A stretch of DNA of 64,000 bases from Mycocentrospora acerina (lineage: Eukaryota > Ascomycota > Dothideomycetes > Pleosporales). The DNA is taken from the NCBI GenBank assembly GCA_022701365.1, contig JAKUHH010000040.1:372001-436000 (forward strand). Direction: 5' to 3'. Under the pieces are notes generated by a model, which saw only the letters and a list, made by a program, of their open reading frames with translations, did no database searches and was not told the origin of the DNA. A program made the position numbers and the translations under genes. This document shows, piece after piece, positions 33,835 to 45,426 of the stretch (position 1 is its first letter; every line of letters starts with the position of its first letter).

Positions 33835-36795
33835 ATGACCACCCCTATCAACGAACGGCCTGAGCCAATCTATGAAATGCACAGCAACACATTCATTCCA
33901 CCCCAGCGCTCCTCTGACGACGATGGCACTTTTGTTGGCGAGGATGGGAGCCACCAAGGATCGGGTGCACCCCAACAGCCATCAGCAACACACGGCAGAT
34001 CACGATCAGGAACTCACCTAACTGTCGAGACGATGCACGATCTTCACCACGTGAACAGCCTACAATCACCGTCTCAAACACGGGAGAAGGCTAGCAGACT
34101 CGATGATGAGTTGGCGGTGCTCCAAATCGAGCAGGAGATCTTGAACAACGAGAGACTACAGCGAGGCGAATCGGTGACCCGCTCAATGAACAGAGTGCGT
34201 TCTCGACGTGAAGAACTTGTAGACGACTTTGATGCGGCTACAAATCCCTTGCATGAGCAGGCTGCTAAGTACAAGCCCCCGGAGAATCCCACCACCAAAT
34301 TTTCAGCCTTTGTCAAAAAGGTCCATGGCTCGAGTTGGGTAGTGAGATACTTCACGTACATCACCCCTCTAGTTCTTGTAATCCTTATTCCCATTTTGTT
34401 GGGCGCTTTTGTTTTCAAAAACGCGAGTGTTGGGGGTGTTTCGCTCACTTGGTTCTCCATCTGGCTCATGATTGTTTGGTTAACACTTTGGGCAGGTAGA
34501 GTAAGTTCGTCTTAGCCCTCTTCTACTGCACCAGCTAAAATGCGTCAGCTACTTGCGAAAGGGCTCCCATGGCCTATCGGGTTGATCTCCAGTCTGTTCA
34601 CAAACAACAGCAAGAAATGGAGAGATATGGGTAAACAGCTTGAACTACCTGCTACACTGTTCTTCTGGTGGCTAGCCATCGAAATCTCATTTCTTCCCAC
34701 CATGAAGAATCACAACGTTCGCGGCGACAAGAACACACAAGATTGGCAGGCGAAAATGAACGATGTGCTCGTTTCGTTCCTCATTGGATTTATATTGAAT
34801 TTGGTTGAGAAGATCATTATTCAGCTCATCGCCATCAGCTTCCATCTCCGAACCTATCAGGACAGGATCGACCTTAACAAGTTCCAGATAGGAAGCTTGG
34901 CCAAGCTGTACAAATACTCGAAAGAGATGATTGCGATGGAAGACTCCGAGTTTGAGCAAAACGATGTGCCAAGCGGTGCACGCACACCTGGCCAACTCAT
35001 GACGGAGGCGCAAAAGAACATCAAACTGGGTCTTAACAAATTTGGAGACGTTGCTGGAAAGATCGCTGGAGACTTCACGGGACGACAGGTTACATCCAGC
35101 CGTCACCCAAATCAGGTCGTGCTTTCCCTCATTGCCAGTACCAGTGGTGCCCAAATCCTTGCCCGTCGTCTGTATCGGACATTTTCGCGGCCAGAAACGG
35201 AGACAGTTCACTCGGAAGACCTCAAAAATGCGTTCGACAGTGACGATGAAGCGGAAGCTGCATTCTCCATGTTCGATAAGGACATGAACGGAGACATATC
35301 CATGGAAGAGCTAGAAGCTGTCTGTGTCGAGATTGGCCGCGAACGCAAATCAATCACAGCTTCATTGAAGGACTTGGACTCCGTTGTCAGCAAACTCGAC
35401 GATGTATTCATGTTTGTTGTGTTTATCATCACCATTATTGTGTTCATTTCCTTGATCTCATCATCGGCTGCCGGTGTGATTACATCTGCAGGTTCGACAC
35501 TTCTGGCTTTGTCTTGGCTGTTCTCTGCGACTGCCCAAGAATTTCTGCAATCATGCATCTTCGTCTTTGTCAAGCACCCTTATGACGTCGGAGATCGTGT
35601 CCAAGTCTATGGTAACACTGGAGATCTTGGTCGGGGTGACGATTACTTCGTTAAGGAAATTGCTCTTTTTTACACCGAGTTCAAGAAGATGCAAGGTCAC
35701 GTTGTCCAGGCACCAAACAGTTACTTGAATACGTTGTTCATACTCAATCACCGAAGATCCGGCGGCCTCGCTGAGGCTTTGCCTATTGTCGTCAAATTTG
35801 GCACGACTTTGGACCAAATCAACAATCTTCGTCAAATTCTTCTGGATTTTGTGACATCGGAAAAACGCGAGTATCAGTCCAACATCCTAACAGAGCTGAG
35901 GGCCGTGCAAGAGGTACATTGGCTAGAGTTGAACGTTGTCTTCTTCTACAAGTCCAGCTGGCAAAACGAGTTGCTTCGTCTCCAGCGCCGCAACAAGTTC
36001 ATCTGTGCACTGACGGTTGCTATCCAAGAATGCGGCATTGAAGGACCTCGCATGCGTTATCCCGGACAGAAGGAGTCCTTCCCAGTCTATCTTCAGAACT
36101 TGCAGAACCCTGCTACAGCTGGTGTGGGACGCAATGGAACTCCTGACAACCCGGAAGGCCACCACAACGACCAACCGCGAGACGAGCCATTTGTACCATC
36201 AGTCGATGGACCCACAGAGCTATCGCCTGGAGGTACTGCGCCGGCTCGACACCCGTCTATCCTTCGTCAACCTGGTCGGGCGCGTGGAGATTCTATCGCA
36301 GCAATGGGTCGTCGCGTAGATTTCTCACTCGGCATGAAGTCGATGGTACTCAATGACCCAAGTGGAGATGTCTTGGACGACCGAGAAGATGCAGCTCGAC
36401 AACGTGCCACTGTTGTGAGGGTGACTTCTCCTTCACGATCTACGGACCGCGCAAGACAGTCGCATGACAGCGGCAATTCCAGCTCCATACAGCGTACGAA
36501 CACAAACAGCAGCCAGCAGACACGGGAGCGTGTTCACAGAAATCGATTCTTTAGCCGCGGACGGCATGGCGATGAGGAAATGGCAGACATTCCTGAGGCT
36601 GAATCTCCGAAGGGCAAGGAAAGACTCGACCCTCGCTCTGGGTTAATTAGTCCAAAGGCTGTGAGAATGACTACCGACGACTCTTATATTCCACCATCCT
36701 CCGGTGCCCTTCCACGCACGTCAGACTCTGACAGAACTTTTCACGCACCTCCTCGGGCCCAGACAGACAACTTCGAGATGAGGCGCTTCCACTGA
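33835..36795 (+). CDS. EF-hand mechanosensitive ion channel (MscS family, Msy1/Msy2 type)
   Basis: Mechanosensitive channel, in fission yeast located in the endoplasmic reticulum and controlling Ca2+ release on osmotic shock. Two exons, 33835-34500 and 34549-36795, give 970 residues. The 48-nt intron is chosen because joining WAGR to LLAKGLPWP restores the expected helix; another pair of sites would leave a 39-nt intron. Layout: polar N terminus, helices from about residue 178 on, an EF-hand ([15 protein letters not shown], about 464) with Asp/Asn ligands intact, then the MscS pore helix and beta domain ([17 protein letters not shown], then [14 protein letters not shown], about 543-575). The last ~250 residues are disordered and Ser/Arg-rich. 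Confidence 0.92.
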
Positions 36796-37406
36796 GCGCT
36801 GTAATTTTCCTAGAGTTAAATCCTTCTTTCATGTATATTCTTGTCTTGTACTTTAGCGGTTAGATGGATTTGGAGGTTTTAGACTGAGCAGCTGCCTCTT
36901 TGAGCAGGTCCATATCGGCAGTCTGAAGGCAGTGCGCCATGGATTTCGCCAGTTTTGATTTCTTTATGTCAAGATTGAAAGACTCTTGTGAGGAGCACAC
37001 GGGAATAGACAATAACAAATTGCACACTATGACTGTCGAACAAACCTGGGAGCTGTGAGACGTTATTTGAGACGAGAGATTGTCTCACTTCCTTAACAGC
37101 GTACTAGGATATACCTGAAAAAAGCATGAAAAGCAGAAGCATGCTAAAGTCGCAAGCAAACCTCTATGCAAATTGGTAAGACCCATGGATGTGGCTCTTC
37201 TAGTGAACCATGAAAGTGGCTGCTGCCGTCCCGCGTTCCCCTCGTGGCGCTGTCCCTGAAGCTAGGGACAGCCCGACCCTTGCAACGGACCCCACTTTAC
37301 TAACGCGTTGCTCTTCACCGCCGGTTTCCCTTCTCAATTCGACACCCCAGGTTTTGACCTTGACACTACTTCTCCAGTCTGTTTGATACAGCGTTGAACA
37401 TACATC
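36796..37406. other. Intergenic region with alpha-tubulin promoter
   Basis: 611 nt between the channel stop and the tubulin start. It contains a perfect inverted repeat at 37249-37272 and C/T-rich sequence before the tubulin ATG. Confidence 0.5.
37249..37272. promoter_or_regulatory. Perfect 9-bp inverted repeat upstream of alpha-tubulin
   Basis: gctgtccct and agggacagc flank a 6-nt centre (gaagct). It lies 135-158 nt before the tubulin start. It could be a dimeric factor site or a leader hairpin; no direct evidence for either. Confidence 0.4.
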
Positions 37407-39313
37407 ATGCGAGGAGAGGTACGTTTACCGATGCTGCCAGTCCTGCCACAGCTTCCGCCATACCAGGACGTCGAATTTCCCCAGTCTTACGCCAGACTGA
37501 ACTGGAGCTTGGTTGCTTGAGTCTGTTCATGTGCGGAGCTATGCGCCAAAAGGATGAATACAAGCGGACAAGCTGTGTTGTCTGCAATCGAAGGCATTGG
37601 ACTTTTCTAAAGCAATGACATGCTAATCTTGGGCTTCGTAGATCTGCCACCTCCACATCGGCCAGGCTGGTACGCAGCTTGGTAACAGCGCCTGGGAACT
37701 GTACGTCCACTCACTTCAAATTCTCTACGCGCGCACGCGCCCCCATCACATAATAAAGTCTAACAAGGCAATTACAGATACCTCCTCGAGCACGGCCTCC
37801 TGGCGGATGGCCGCCCCGATCCAGATGCGCAGGACCGCAATGAGGGCGGCTCTTTCGAGACCTTCTTCACCGAGACTGGCAGCGGCAAATATGTTCCTCG
37901 CTCTATCTTCGTCGATCTGGACCCTTCTGTATGTTTTCGAAGCTGCGTGGCGGACGGAATCCTGACAGGAACAGCCCATCGACGAGATCCGCACTGGTGC
38001 CTACCGCCAACTGTTCCACCCCGAGCTGTTGATCAGCGGCAAGGAGGATGCTGCCAACAACTGTGCGTTTCCACATAGCATCGCGATGGTCATGGTCACT
38101 GACGAAAAGCAGATGCTCGTGGTCACTACACCATCGGAAAGGAGATGGTCGATAGTGTGATCGACCGTATTCGTCGCGTTGCTGGCAAGTCTTTTCCAGG
38201 TTACGTTCTCGCATACACTCACTAATGCGAAACAGATAATTGCTCCTCGCTCCAGGGTTTCCTTATTTTCCACTCATTTGGTGGTGGCACAGGATCTGGT
38301 TTTGGTGCTCTCCTCCTCGAACGTCTTTCGACAGACTACGGCAAGAAGTGCAAGCTTGAGTTCGCCGTGTACCCTGCGCCTCGCGTTTCCACCTCTGTCG
38401 TCGAGCCTTACAACGCTGTTCTCTCCACCCACAGCACCATTGAGAATGCCGACTGCACTTTCCTCGTCGACAACGAAGCCGTGTACGATATCTGCCGTCG
38501 TAGCTTGGACATTCCCCGTCCCAATTATGAGCACCTCAATCGTCTGATTGCCCAGGTTGTCAGCTCCATCACCTCGAGCTTGCGATTTGACGGAGCTCTC
38601 AATGTCGATTTGAACGAGTTCCAGACCAACCTTGTACCCTACCCGCGCATCCACTACCCTCTGATCAGCTATGCACCCGTAATCTCGGCCAAGAAGAGTT
38701 CCCACGAGAGCTTCAAGGTCAGCGACCTGACCTTCCAATGTAAGTCAAAAGTCGCATTCTCTGTGCTGACCACGGTTCGTTGCTAATCCAACCAGGCTTC
38801 GAGCCGAACAACCAGATGGTTGTGTGCGACCCGCGCAATGGCAAATACATGGCCGTTGCCCTTCTGTACCGTGGCGATATCGTTCCCCGTGACTGCACTG
38901 CTGCTGCCGGTGCGCTCAAGGCCAAGTCCTCATTCAATCTTGTGGAGTGGTGCCCTACTGGTTTCAAGCTCGGAATCAACTACACCAAGTACGTTCCTTG
39001 GTCTTTTGTGCAACCTTGACACTAATACTTTTTTAGACCCATGAACGTCCCTGGCTCTGAGCTCGCCTCGGTAGATCGAAGTGTGTCGATGCTGAGCAAC
39101 ACCACGGCGATTGCTGAAGCATGGTCTCGTCTTGACCACAAATTCGACCTCATGTACTCCAAGCGTGCATTTGTGCACTGGTATGTTGGCGAGGGTATGG
39201 AGGAAGGAGAGTTCTCGGAAGCTCGTGAAGATTTGGCTGCTCTGGAGAAGGACTACGAGGAGGTTGCTAGCGACTCTCTCGACGAGGAGATTATTGAGGA
39301 GGGCGAGTACTAA
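37407..39313 (+). CDS. tubB: Alpha-tubulin (TubB-like)
   Basis: Alpha subunit of the microtubule dimer. Eight exons give 451 residues: 37407-37418, 37642-37700, 37778-37928, 37975-38062, 38113-38184, 38236-38739, 38796-38988 and 39037-39313. The fifth intron (38185-38235) has a GC donor; no GT donor there keeps the conserved [12 protein letters not shown]. Signatures: [18 protein letters not shown] at the N terminus, GGGTGSGFG (the GTP-binding loop), and an acidic tail ending in tyrosine (EEIIEEGEY). The N-terminal sequence resembles the second alpha-tubulin (tubB type) of Aspergillus. A second, more typical alpha-tubulin is therefore expected elsewhere. The first coding exon is only four codons, as in many fungal tubulins. 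Confidence 0.95.
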
Positions 39314-39684
39314 GCGTTATACCCTTGTGCACGTGTAGGCTGGACACTTTGCTGGGGTAAGCATGCCCAGCTTGTCGCAGTAGTGTACATTGGAGATGGA
39401 TTAGCCATGCGTCCAGTGTATCAATTCAATCATGTTAATGCTGGAGAATGTGTTGTTTGCGGGATTGAATTATATGCCTTGTACTCTGGATGGAACTGGC
39501 AAGATGCTGTTGAATTTGGGGTTCAACTGAATCTGGCCATTGTTGCGAGAGGTGTCACGTCATACCACATGGAGGAAGGTGCGCAAGCTCAAGCTTAAGC
39601 TCCAGCTCTAGCTTCACCTCGACCACTTCCCCGCAACTGACTGTTCTTGAACACGACACGACGTGACGCGACACAAACCCGGTC
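39314..39684. other. Short intergenic region
   Basis: 371 nt between tubulin and the questin-oxidase-like gene, same direction. A compact run of ctcaagcttaagctccagctctagc-like repeats near 39589-39615; no gene. Confidence 0.45.
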
Positions 39685-41164
39685 ATGTTCAGCCTACCAA
39701 AGATCTCGCTACCTTCGTTTCTCCGGTTCGAAGGTGGGAACCACCCAGCCATCCATCTACCATCCGTCGAGATTTACGACACGGAGACAGCGGCAGAAAG
39801 GCGATCGCGAACATTGAAGCACCTGCTCAAAGCCAACCACGCCAACTACTCGATCATATACCATGATCTTCGATTCCACAACCATACACCGCATGTATGA
39901 AACTCCCATGTGACGCAGGCTGTAGCTTGCTAAGCTTTGTGCTTGTAGATTCTGGGTTCGGCTTACATTCTGGGCGCAACGTCGGAGCAGTTGAATGAGA
40001 TTTACGAGACGGAGGCGGAGCAGCTTGAGCCATGGCACGACTCTCCTGGGGAGATTTCAAGGGATGATTGGAGGGACTTTCTGGGCAAGAGAGAGTATGG
40101 ATACTTTATTTTTACACGGATAGCTTTGGGAAAATCTGACGTGCGGCAGGTATCAGCGGGCATTTGTGGACTTCTTCGAGGACCAGCTTGTTGCTACTCA
40201 GTATCGTCTGAGGGAGCTGCTTGACGAATACCTGCTTGGTGGGAAGGAGCCGCTGATCAACGGATTGGTCGCAGGACGTGAGTGTATGCCATGTACTTGC
40301 ACATGCAATGCTAATCTGTGGGTAGTTGCTCATCCGCTTATTCATTTGGGATACGCCTACGAACTTGAGTCTACGACGGTCACGATCGAAGCGCTGGCGC
40401 TCGGTGCTTGCTTCTACAGCCCCTTACACAAGTACATTGACGATGCGTCCTATACACGACCAAGCCCTCGTCAGTCAACCTCGCTCCTTGATCTTCTCAA
40501 CCAGGTCCGAGAGGACAAGCGGTTTGACGGACTGTATGACCACCGAAGCGGCGACACTTCTAGAGTATTTGAGGAGCGTGAAGAGGCATTGCTAGAGTAC
40601 TGGAACGCGTGGGATTTGTCAAATCCCAAGGAGCAGTTCCACGCATCTCAAGATGTCGCAGTCGCGATTTTGGTGGGCACGGAGGCGCCTGACGATAGCA
40701 AGTTCGATTTCTTCTTTGTACATTTACTGACTTCGTCGCATGCGGTGCGCATTCTGCTTCCGCTGGTACCAGCAAAGTTCCACCTGAGCCTCGTGAGGCA
40801 GTGGTGGCTATTTACACTCGCAGTGTATGTTGCACAGACGCGACCGAAGCTTGATGTTGGACGAATTGATGAGTATGAGCTCAAGGGGAGGGACTGGAAG
40901 TTTGTTGTGCACAAGGCGCTCAATGGGCCGAATGCTTCGGACGCGCATTTTGTCAAAGGTAGGTTTTGCCGTGCTAGGGAGTGTTCTGTTGCTGATGAAT
41001 TTTGTGCAGCGCTCAGATCTCTCAAGGTAGCGGAGGAGACATGGGGCGAATCATCACAGTACTATCTCAAAGCTGCAGTCAAGTTTGCAGAGGAATTTGA
41101 GCAATGGGGTGGATTTGGCACGGCGGATGACGAAGGCAGGACGGGATATGCAGGAAAGCAGTGA
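39685..41164 (+). CDS. Questin oxidase-like protein (DUF4243)
   Basis: Five exons, 39685-39894, 39949-40094, 40150-40277, 40326-40958 and 41010-41164, give 423 residues. The family takes its name from GedK, which opens the anthraquinone questin in geodin biosynthesis; AflY-type proteins of mycotoxin pathways also belong. Family stretches seen: LKHLLKANHANYSIIYHD, the His pair in LAHPLIHLGYAYELES (restored by the third intron), and WWLFTLAVYVAQTRP. No polyketide synthase or other pathway gene is near, so a role in anthraquinone metabolism cannot be assumed. Many fungal copies have unknown substrates. Confidence 0.83.
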
Positions 41165-42227
41165 GGGTGACCACAGAATGATGTCTTGTATGAAATGGCT
41201 TTGTGGTGGGGCGTTGGGCGACGTCTAGCTTGGAGATAAGAAAGGATATAATGGGACTTGTGTATGATTCAGCGCTGAGCAAACGACGGCAGAGGGATAC
41301 ATGGGTATGACGAAGCAAGCCACAATCAAAAGGGGAATAGAATTGACGATCTGTCAGCCGGAGTGTCGATTTAGGGCAAAGTGAGGGCCTTGTTGAGGGG
41401 TGTGATTGGGCAATTGGCCAGCACGAGGATAGAAAAAGTGCACGCCGGGTAACAAAAGCAAGCCGGGGCATTGGCGTCTGCATGGAGGGTAAAGCAGCGA
41501 GGGCCACGGCAAGGGCGAGCAAGGACAAGGACAAGCAAGAACAAGGACAAGCAAGGACAAGGGCAGGGCAGGGGACAGTTGAACCCTGAGCATGGGCGGG
41601 CATGGCGATTGCGAGAATGCCATGGCTGGTGCAGGCAGCGCGGGCAGATTGGCGTGCAAGACAGACTCTGTGCCGAGGGGGTCAATGGGCTTGGAAAAGC
41701 TTCACTGGCTACCGCGCACCTCGACGGCCACCGTGTGCCTCGACGGCTAGCGGCGTCGGTGGGTGCAGATGCAGACTCTTCACACGGCCGTCGAGTCTTG
41801 CCCATGATGCGTAATTCTGACCGATCAGTCAGCACGTGTGGCCGTGACGTCAGCCGCTAGGGGTGCGACTCGCGACAAGCTTTGGCGCCGGGTCGCCTTG
41901 GACAGCCATTCACGGACGGGGCAGGCACGTGCCGCACGCCCTGCCGACTGCGATAGGCGTGTCGTCATACCTCGCCGGGCAGCGCGGAAGACGGAGGACG
42001 CAGGACAGGAAGAGGCCGGGCCGGGAGCATTACACGAGCGCCCACAGTCGACAGTCGACAGTCATATGTCGGCCCCCCTCGCCCCTCGCACACACCAAGA
42101 AAAAGCCTCCCCTCCCCTCCTCGCACATCTTCCCGCACCTCCCGTGCCCGCTTGCCCCGCCCGCGTCCGGTAGTCGAGCCGCACGCAAGCAGGCACAGCC
42201 CGCGTACCCCGCGCCCCCCGTCCCACC
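41165..42227. other. Intergenic region upstream of erdS (1.1 kb)
   Basis: GC-rich, with a purine repeat at 41522-41570 and a duplicated ctcgacggc motif near 41720-41750. The open frames seen on both strands reflect base composition and not genes. The last few hundred bases should be the erdS promoter and leader. Confidence 0.5.
41522..41570. repeat. Short acaaggacaagc-type repeat
   Basis: Irregular purine-rich repeat of the units caagga and acaagc over about 50 nt in non-coding sequence. Local slippage product; no function read. Confidence 0.6.
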
Positions 42228-45200
42228 ATGTCGTCGCTGAAGAAGGCCCTGGGCAAGCTGCGCCCACGGAGCAACAGCAACAGCAATGCCTCGGAAGACG
42301 ACGCCGGCATCAAGTCGCCCGTCGTTGCCAATGGCGCCCACGCCTCCTCGGGCACCACGCCGCGCTCCTCGGGCACCTTTGCCCACCGAGCCAGCGGCGA
42401 CTTCAAGCGCAGCGATGTGCCCATCCGCGCCAGCACCGACGTGCCCAAGAGCGGCGTCGTGTCCCCCGCTGACAGCCGCACCAGCCTGGATGGCGGCACC
42501 CGCAACTCGCTGTCAGGCGTGCTCCACCGCCGCACCGACAGCCCCAGCCGCTCTGGCCAGAAGAAGACGCGCTCCGGCTCGCTGGTCCCCCACAGCCCCA
42601 TCCGCGCCGTCAAGGAGAAGCTGCACATTGGCGACGCCGGCTCCTCGAGCGGCGACGACGGGCCCCTCAACCGCGAGGGCGAGCCCATGTCCCGCAACCA
42701 GCTGAGGAAGCACGAGCGCCAGGCCCACGTCGAGGAGAAGAAGAAGGAGAACCTGGAGAAGGAGAGGCAGCTCGAGGCCCGGCGCCGCGAGATGGAAGAG
42801 CAGGCCAGCCTGGAGCTGACGCCAGAGCAAAAGGCCGCGTACGGCAGCATCCCGCCCAATGCCTATGCCGGCGAGTGGAAGCACCAGCCGCGCTGCAGCA
42901 TCCAAGACTTTTCTGCCAAAGACGTCGGCAAGGAGGTCGTCTTCCGCGCCAGGATCCACCACCTGCGCAAGATGAGCTCCAAGTTTGTCTTCTTCGTCTT
43001 CCGCCAGCAGCTCGCCACCATCCAGGGCGTGCTGATGGAGCATGCCGATATCTCAAAGTACATGGTCTACTGGGCCGAGCACCTCGACGTCGAGAGCGTC
43101 GTCCTCATCAGGGGCATCCTGCAGGAGCCCAAGGCCAAGCAGGGCGAGGTCAAGGGCGCCACCATCCACGACGTCGAGGTCTCGGTCCACGGACTGCACG
43201 TCGAGGCTGCCGTCACCGACAACCTGCCCTTCAACGTCTACGAAGCCGAAGTCACCCAGGCGGACGTGGACGCCGAGGTCGAAAAGGTTGACCACAAGGA
43301 GGGACACAGCCGTGTCAAGATTGCAGACCGAACGCGTCTGAACAACCGTGTCATCGACTTGCGCTCAACAGCCTCGCAAGGCATTTTCCGCATCCAGTCG
43401 GGCATCTGCAACCTCTTCCGCACCCAGCTCGATTCGGAGGGCTTCATTGAAATTCACACTCCGAAGCTCCAGGGCGGTGCCACCGAGTCTGGTGCTAGCG
43501 TGTTCAAGATTGACTACTTTGGTCGCGGTGCCTTCCTTGCTCAGAGTCCTCAATTAGCCAAGCAGATGGCCATCTCTGCCGACTTTGGCAAGGTCTACGA
43601 AATTGGTGCGGTTTTCCGTGCGGAGAACAGCAACACGTACCGTCACTTGACAGAGTACACTGGTCTCGATCTCGAGATGGCCATTGACGAGCACTATCAC
43701 GAGGTCCTTCGTGTTCTCGACCGCACTTTCAAGGCCATCTTCAAGGGCATCTACGAACGCTATCGCCCCGAGATTGAGGTCATCAAGCGCCACTTCCCTC
43801 ACGAGGATCTAGTGTGGTTGGAGCAGACTCCTATTCTGCCCTTTGCTGAAGCTGTTCGCATGCTGAACGAGACGGGATGGACAGATGACAATGGAAAGCC
43901 GCTCGACGAAAATGAAGACTTGGGCACCAGGGACGAAGTGCAACTTGGTCGCGTCATCAAGGAGAAGCTTGGAACAGATTACTACATCTTGGACAAATTC
44001 CCCGTCAACGCCCGACCCTTTTACGCCATGCCAGATCCCAACAATCCCAACGTCACCAATTCTTTCGACATCTTCTGCCGTGGCCAAGAGATTCTCAGTG
44101 GTGGCCAGCGTATCCACGATGCTGACATGCTCCTCGAAAAGATGCGCAAACTCAAGGTTGACCCTCAGACCATGGAAGAGTACATCCAGGGCTTCCAATG
44201 GGGTGCCCCGCCGCACGGTGGTGGCGGTATCGGTCTGGAGCGTATTCTCATGCTCATGATGAGCCTCGGAAACATTCGACACGCGTCCATGTTCCCCCGC
44301 GACCCGAAGAGTCTGCCAGAGAAGCCGGTCATCAAGCAGCTGCGCCACCCCGAGGCAAGCACCATGCATCCTCCATGGGAAGGTACAGATCGAGCACTCG
44401 CCAAGATCGACTTCCAGCCCGTTGAGAAGCTCATCGCGAACTACGGTGATGCCACGAATACTTCATGGTTGGAGCCTCGCACAGAGATTTGGCGTGACGA
44501 AAACACGGGTGCGGCAGTCGGTTTTGTACCCCAAGACGGCTTCGCCATTACCGTTGGCGACCCTCTCTGCCACGAGTCTCAGTACCTGAAGACAATGACA
44601 GCCTACCTCAAGTACATTAAAAAGGATCGCAACCTCAAGCCACTCTGGCTTCTTGTCAACGATCCGGTCGAAGAGGTCCTTGCCACCAAGTTCAACTGGC
44701 GAACATTCTCAGTCACCAACGAGCAGCGTGTGGACCCGGTCCACAATCCTGCTGTAAAGGACTCTGATGTTCAGCGCAAGATTCGACACGCTGAGAAGGA
44801 AGGTGTCAAGATCACAGACTACGATCTTGGATCCCCTCCACCAGCTGATGTCAAGAAGAAGGTTGATGCCCGTGTCGAGGACTGGGTGAAGGGCCGAAAG
44901 GGGCGCCAGGTGCATTTGACCAACATTCACCCGTGGCAGGATGAGGAGCACCGTCAGTACCACGTTGCGTACCAAGCTGACGGCACAATCTGCGCGTTTG
45001 TAGCCATGGCGCAGCTGTCGCCCACGTACGGTTGGCAGGTCAAGTACTCGCTCGACTTTCCCAACGCGCCCTCGGGCTCCATTGAGTACATTGTCACGCA
45101 CGCGTTGAAGAAGGTTGGTGCGGGCGGTGCTACGACGGTGACGTTTGGTGGAGGTGCGAGCTCCAAGTTTGCGCCAGGACACAACGTCAAGGGCACGCGG

Positions 45201-45383
45201 GTCAAGGTGCTCAGCCGAGCATACCATGCCATTGCTACGGAGCTCAAGCTTACCAACAAGACGGAATTCCGCGAGAAATTGGGTGCTGTCGATGACCCCA
45301 GCTACATCTGCTACCCGCCCCACGGGCTGGGCCCGATGGCGGTCAAGGCGATTCTGAACTTTTTTGAAGATGACTCCATGTAA
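42228..45383 (+). CDS. erdS: Ergosteryl-3beta-O-L-aspartate synthase ErdS (AspRS-DUF2156 fusion)
   Basis: Intronless, 1051 residues, two enzymes in one chain. Residues 1-200 are a Ser/Arg-rich extension ending in a charged helix (HVEEKKKENLEKERQ). About 225-345 is the OB-fold anticodon-binding domain. About 385-700 is the class II aspartyl-tRNA synthetase core: motif 1 near FIEIHTPKL (405), motif 2 FRAENSNTYRHLTEY (463), motif 3 GGGGIGLERILML (663) and MFPRDP. From about 720 to the end is a DUF2156/GNAT-like transferase (IDFQPVEKLIANYGD to the C terminus). The characterised Aspergillus fumigatus protein of this design charges tRNA-Asp and moves the aspartate to the 3beta-hydroxyl of ergosterol. 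It is not the housekeeping AspRS, which should be encoded elsewhere. Automated annotation often stops at aspartyl-tRNA synthetase. Start is the first ATG of the frame. Confidence 0.92.
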   Translation: MSSLKKALGKLRPRSNSNSNASEDDAGIKSPVVANGAHASSGTTPRSSGTFAHRASGDFKRSDVPIRASTDVPKSGVVSPADSRTSLDGGTRNSLSGVLHRRTDSPSRSGQKKTRSGSLVPHSPIRAVKEKLHIGDAGSSSGDDGPLNREGEPMSRNQLRKHERQAHVEEKKKENLEKERQLEARRREMEEQASLELTPEQKAAYGSIPPNAYAGEWKHQPRCSIQDFSAKDVGKEVVFRARIHHLRKMSSKFVFFVFRQQLATIQGVLMEHADISKYMVYWAEHLDVESVVLIRGILQEPKAKQGEVKGATIHDVEVSVHGLHVEAAVTDNLPFNVYEAEVTQADVDAEVEKVDHKEGHSRVKIADRTRLNNRVIDLRSTASQGIFRIQSGICNLFRTQLDSEGFIEIHTPKLQGGATESGASVFKIDYFGRGAFLAQSPQLAKQMAISADFGKVYEIGAVFRAENSNTYRHLTEYTGLDLEMAIDEHYHEVLRVLDRTFKAIFKGIYERYRPEIEVIKRHFPHEDLVWLEQTPILPFAEAVRMLNETGWTDDNGKPLDENEDLGTRDEVQLGRVIKEKLGTDYYILDKFPVNARPFYAMPDPNNPNVTNSFDIFCRGQEILSGGQRIHDADMLLEKMRKLKVDPQTMEEYIQGFQWGAPPHGGGGIGLERILMLMMSLGNIRHASMFPRDPKSLPEKPVIKQLRHPEASTMHPPWEGTDRALAKIDFQPVEKLIANYGDATNTSWLEPRTEIWRDENTGAAVGFVPQDGFAITVGDPLCHESQYLKTMTAYLKYIKKDRNLKPLWLLVNDPVEEVLATKFNWRTFSVTNEQRVDPVHNPAVKDSDVQRKIRHAEKEGVKITDYDLGSPPPADVKKKVDARVEDWVKGRKGRQVHLTNIHPWQDEEHRQYHVAYQADGTICAFVAMAQLSPTYGWQVKYSLDFPNAPSGSIEYIVTHALKKVGAGGATTVTFGGGASSKFAPGHNVKGTRVKVLSRAYHAIATELKLTNKTEFREKLGAVDDPSYICYPPHGLGPMAVKAILNFFEDDSM

Positions 45384-45426
45384 GCGGGGGTATGGATGAT
45401 GGGAGTATGTATGACGGATGACGGGT

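Noticed and set aside
34496..34534. 39-nt alternative intron in the MscS gene
   Set aside because: Keeps frame but is shorter than usual fungal introns; the 48-nt alternative gives the expected helix and a better branch-site context.
41079..41860. Several overlapping frames around 41.1-41.9 kb on both strands
   Set aside because: Produced by GC-rich, purine-repeat sequence; no conserved motif on either strand.
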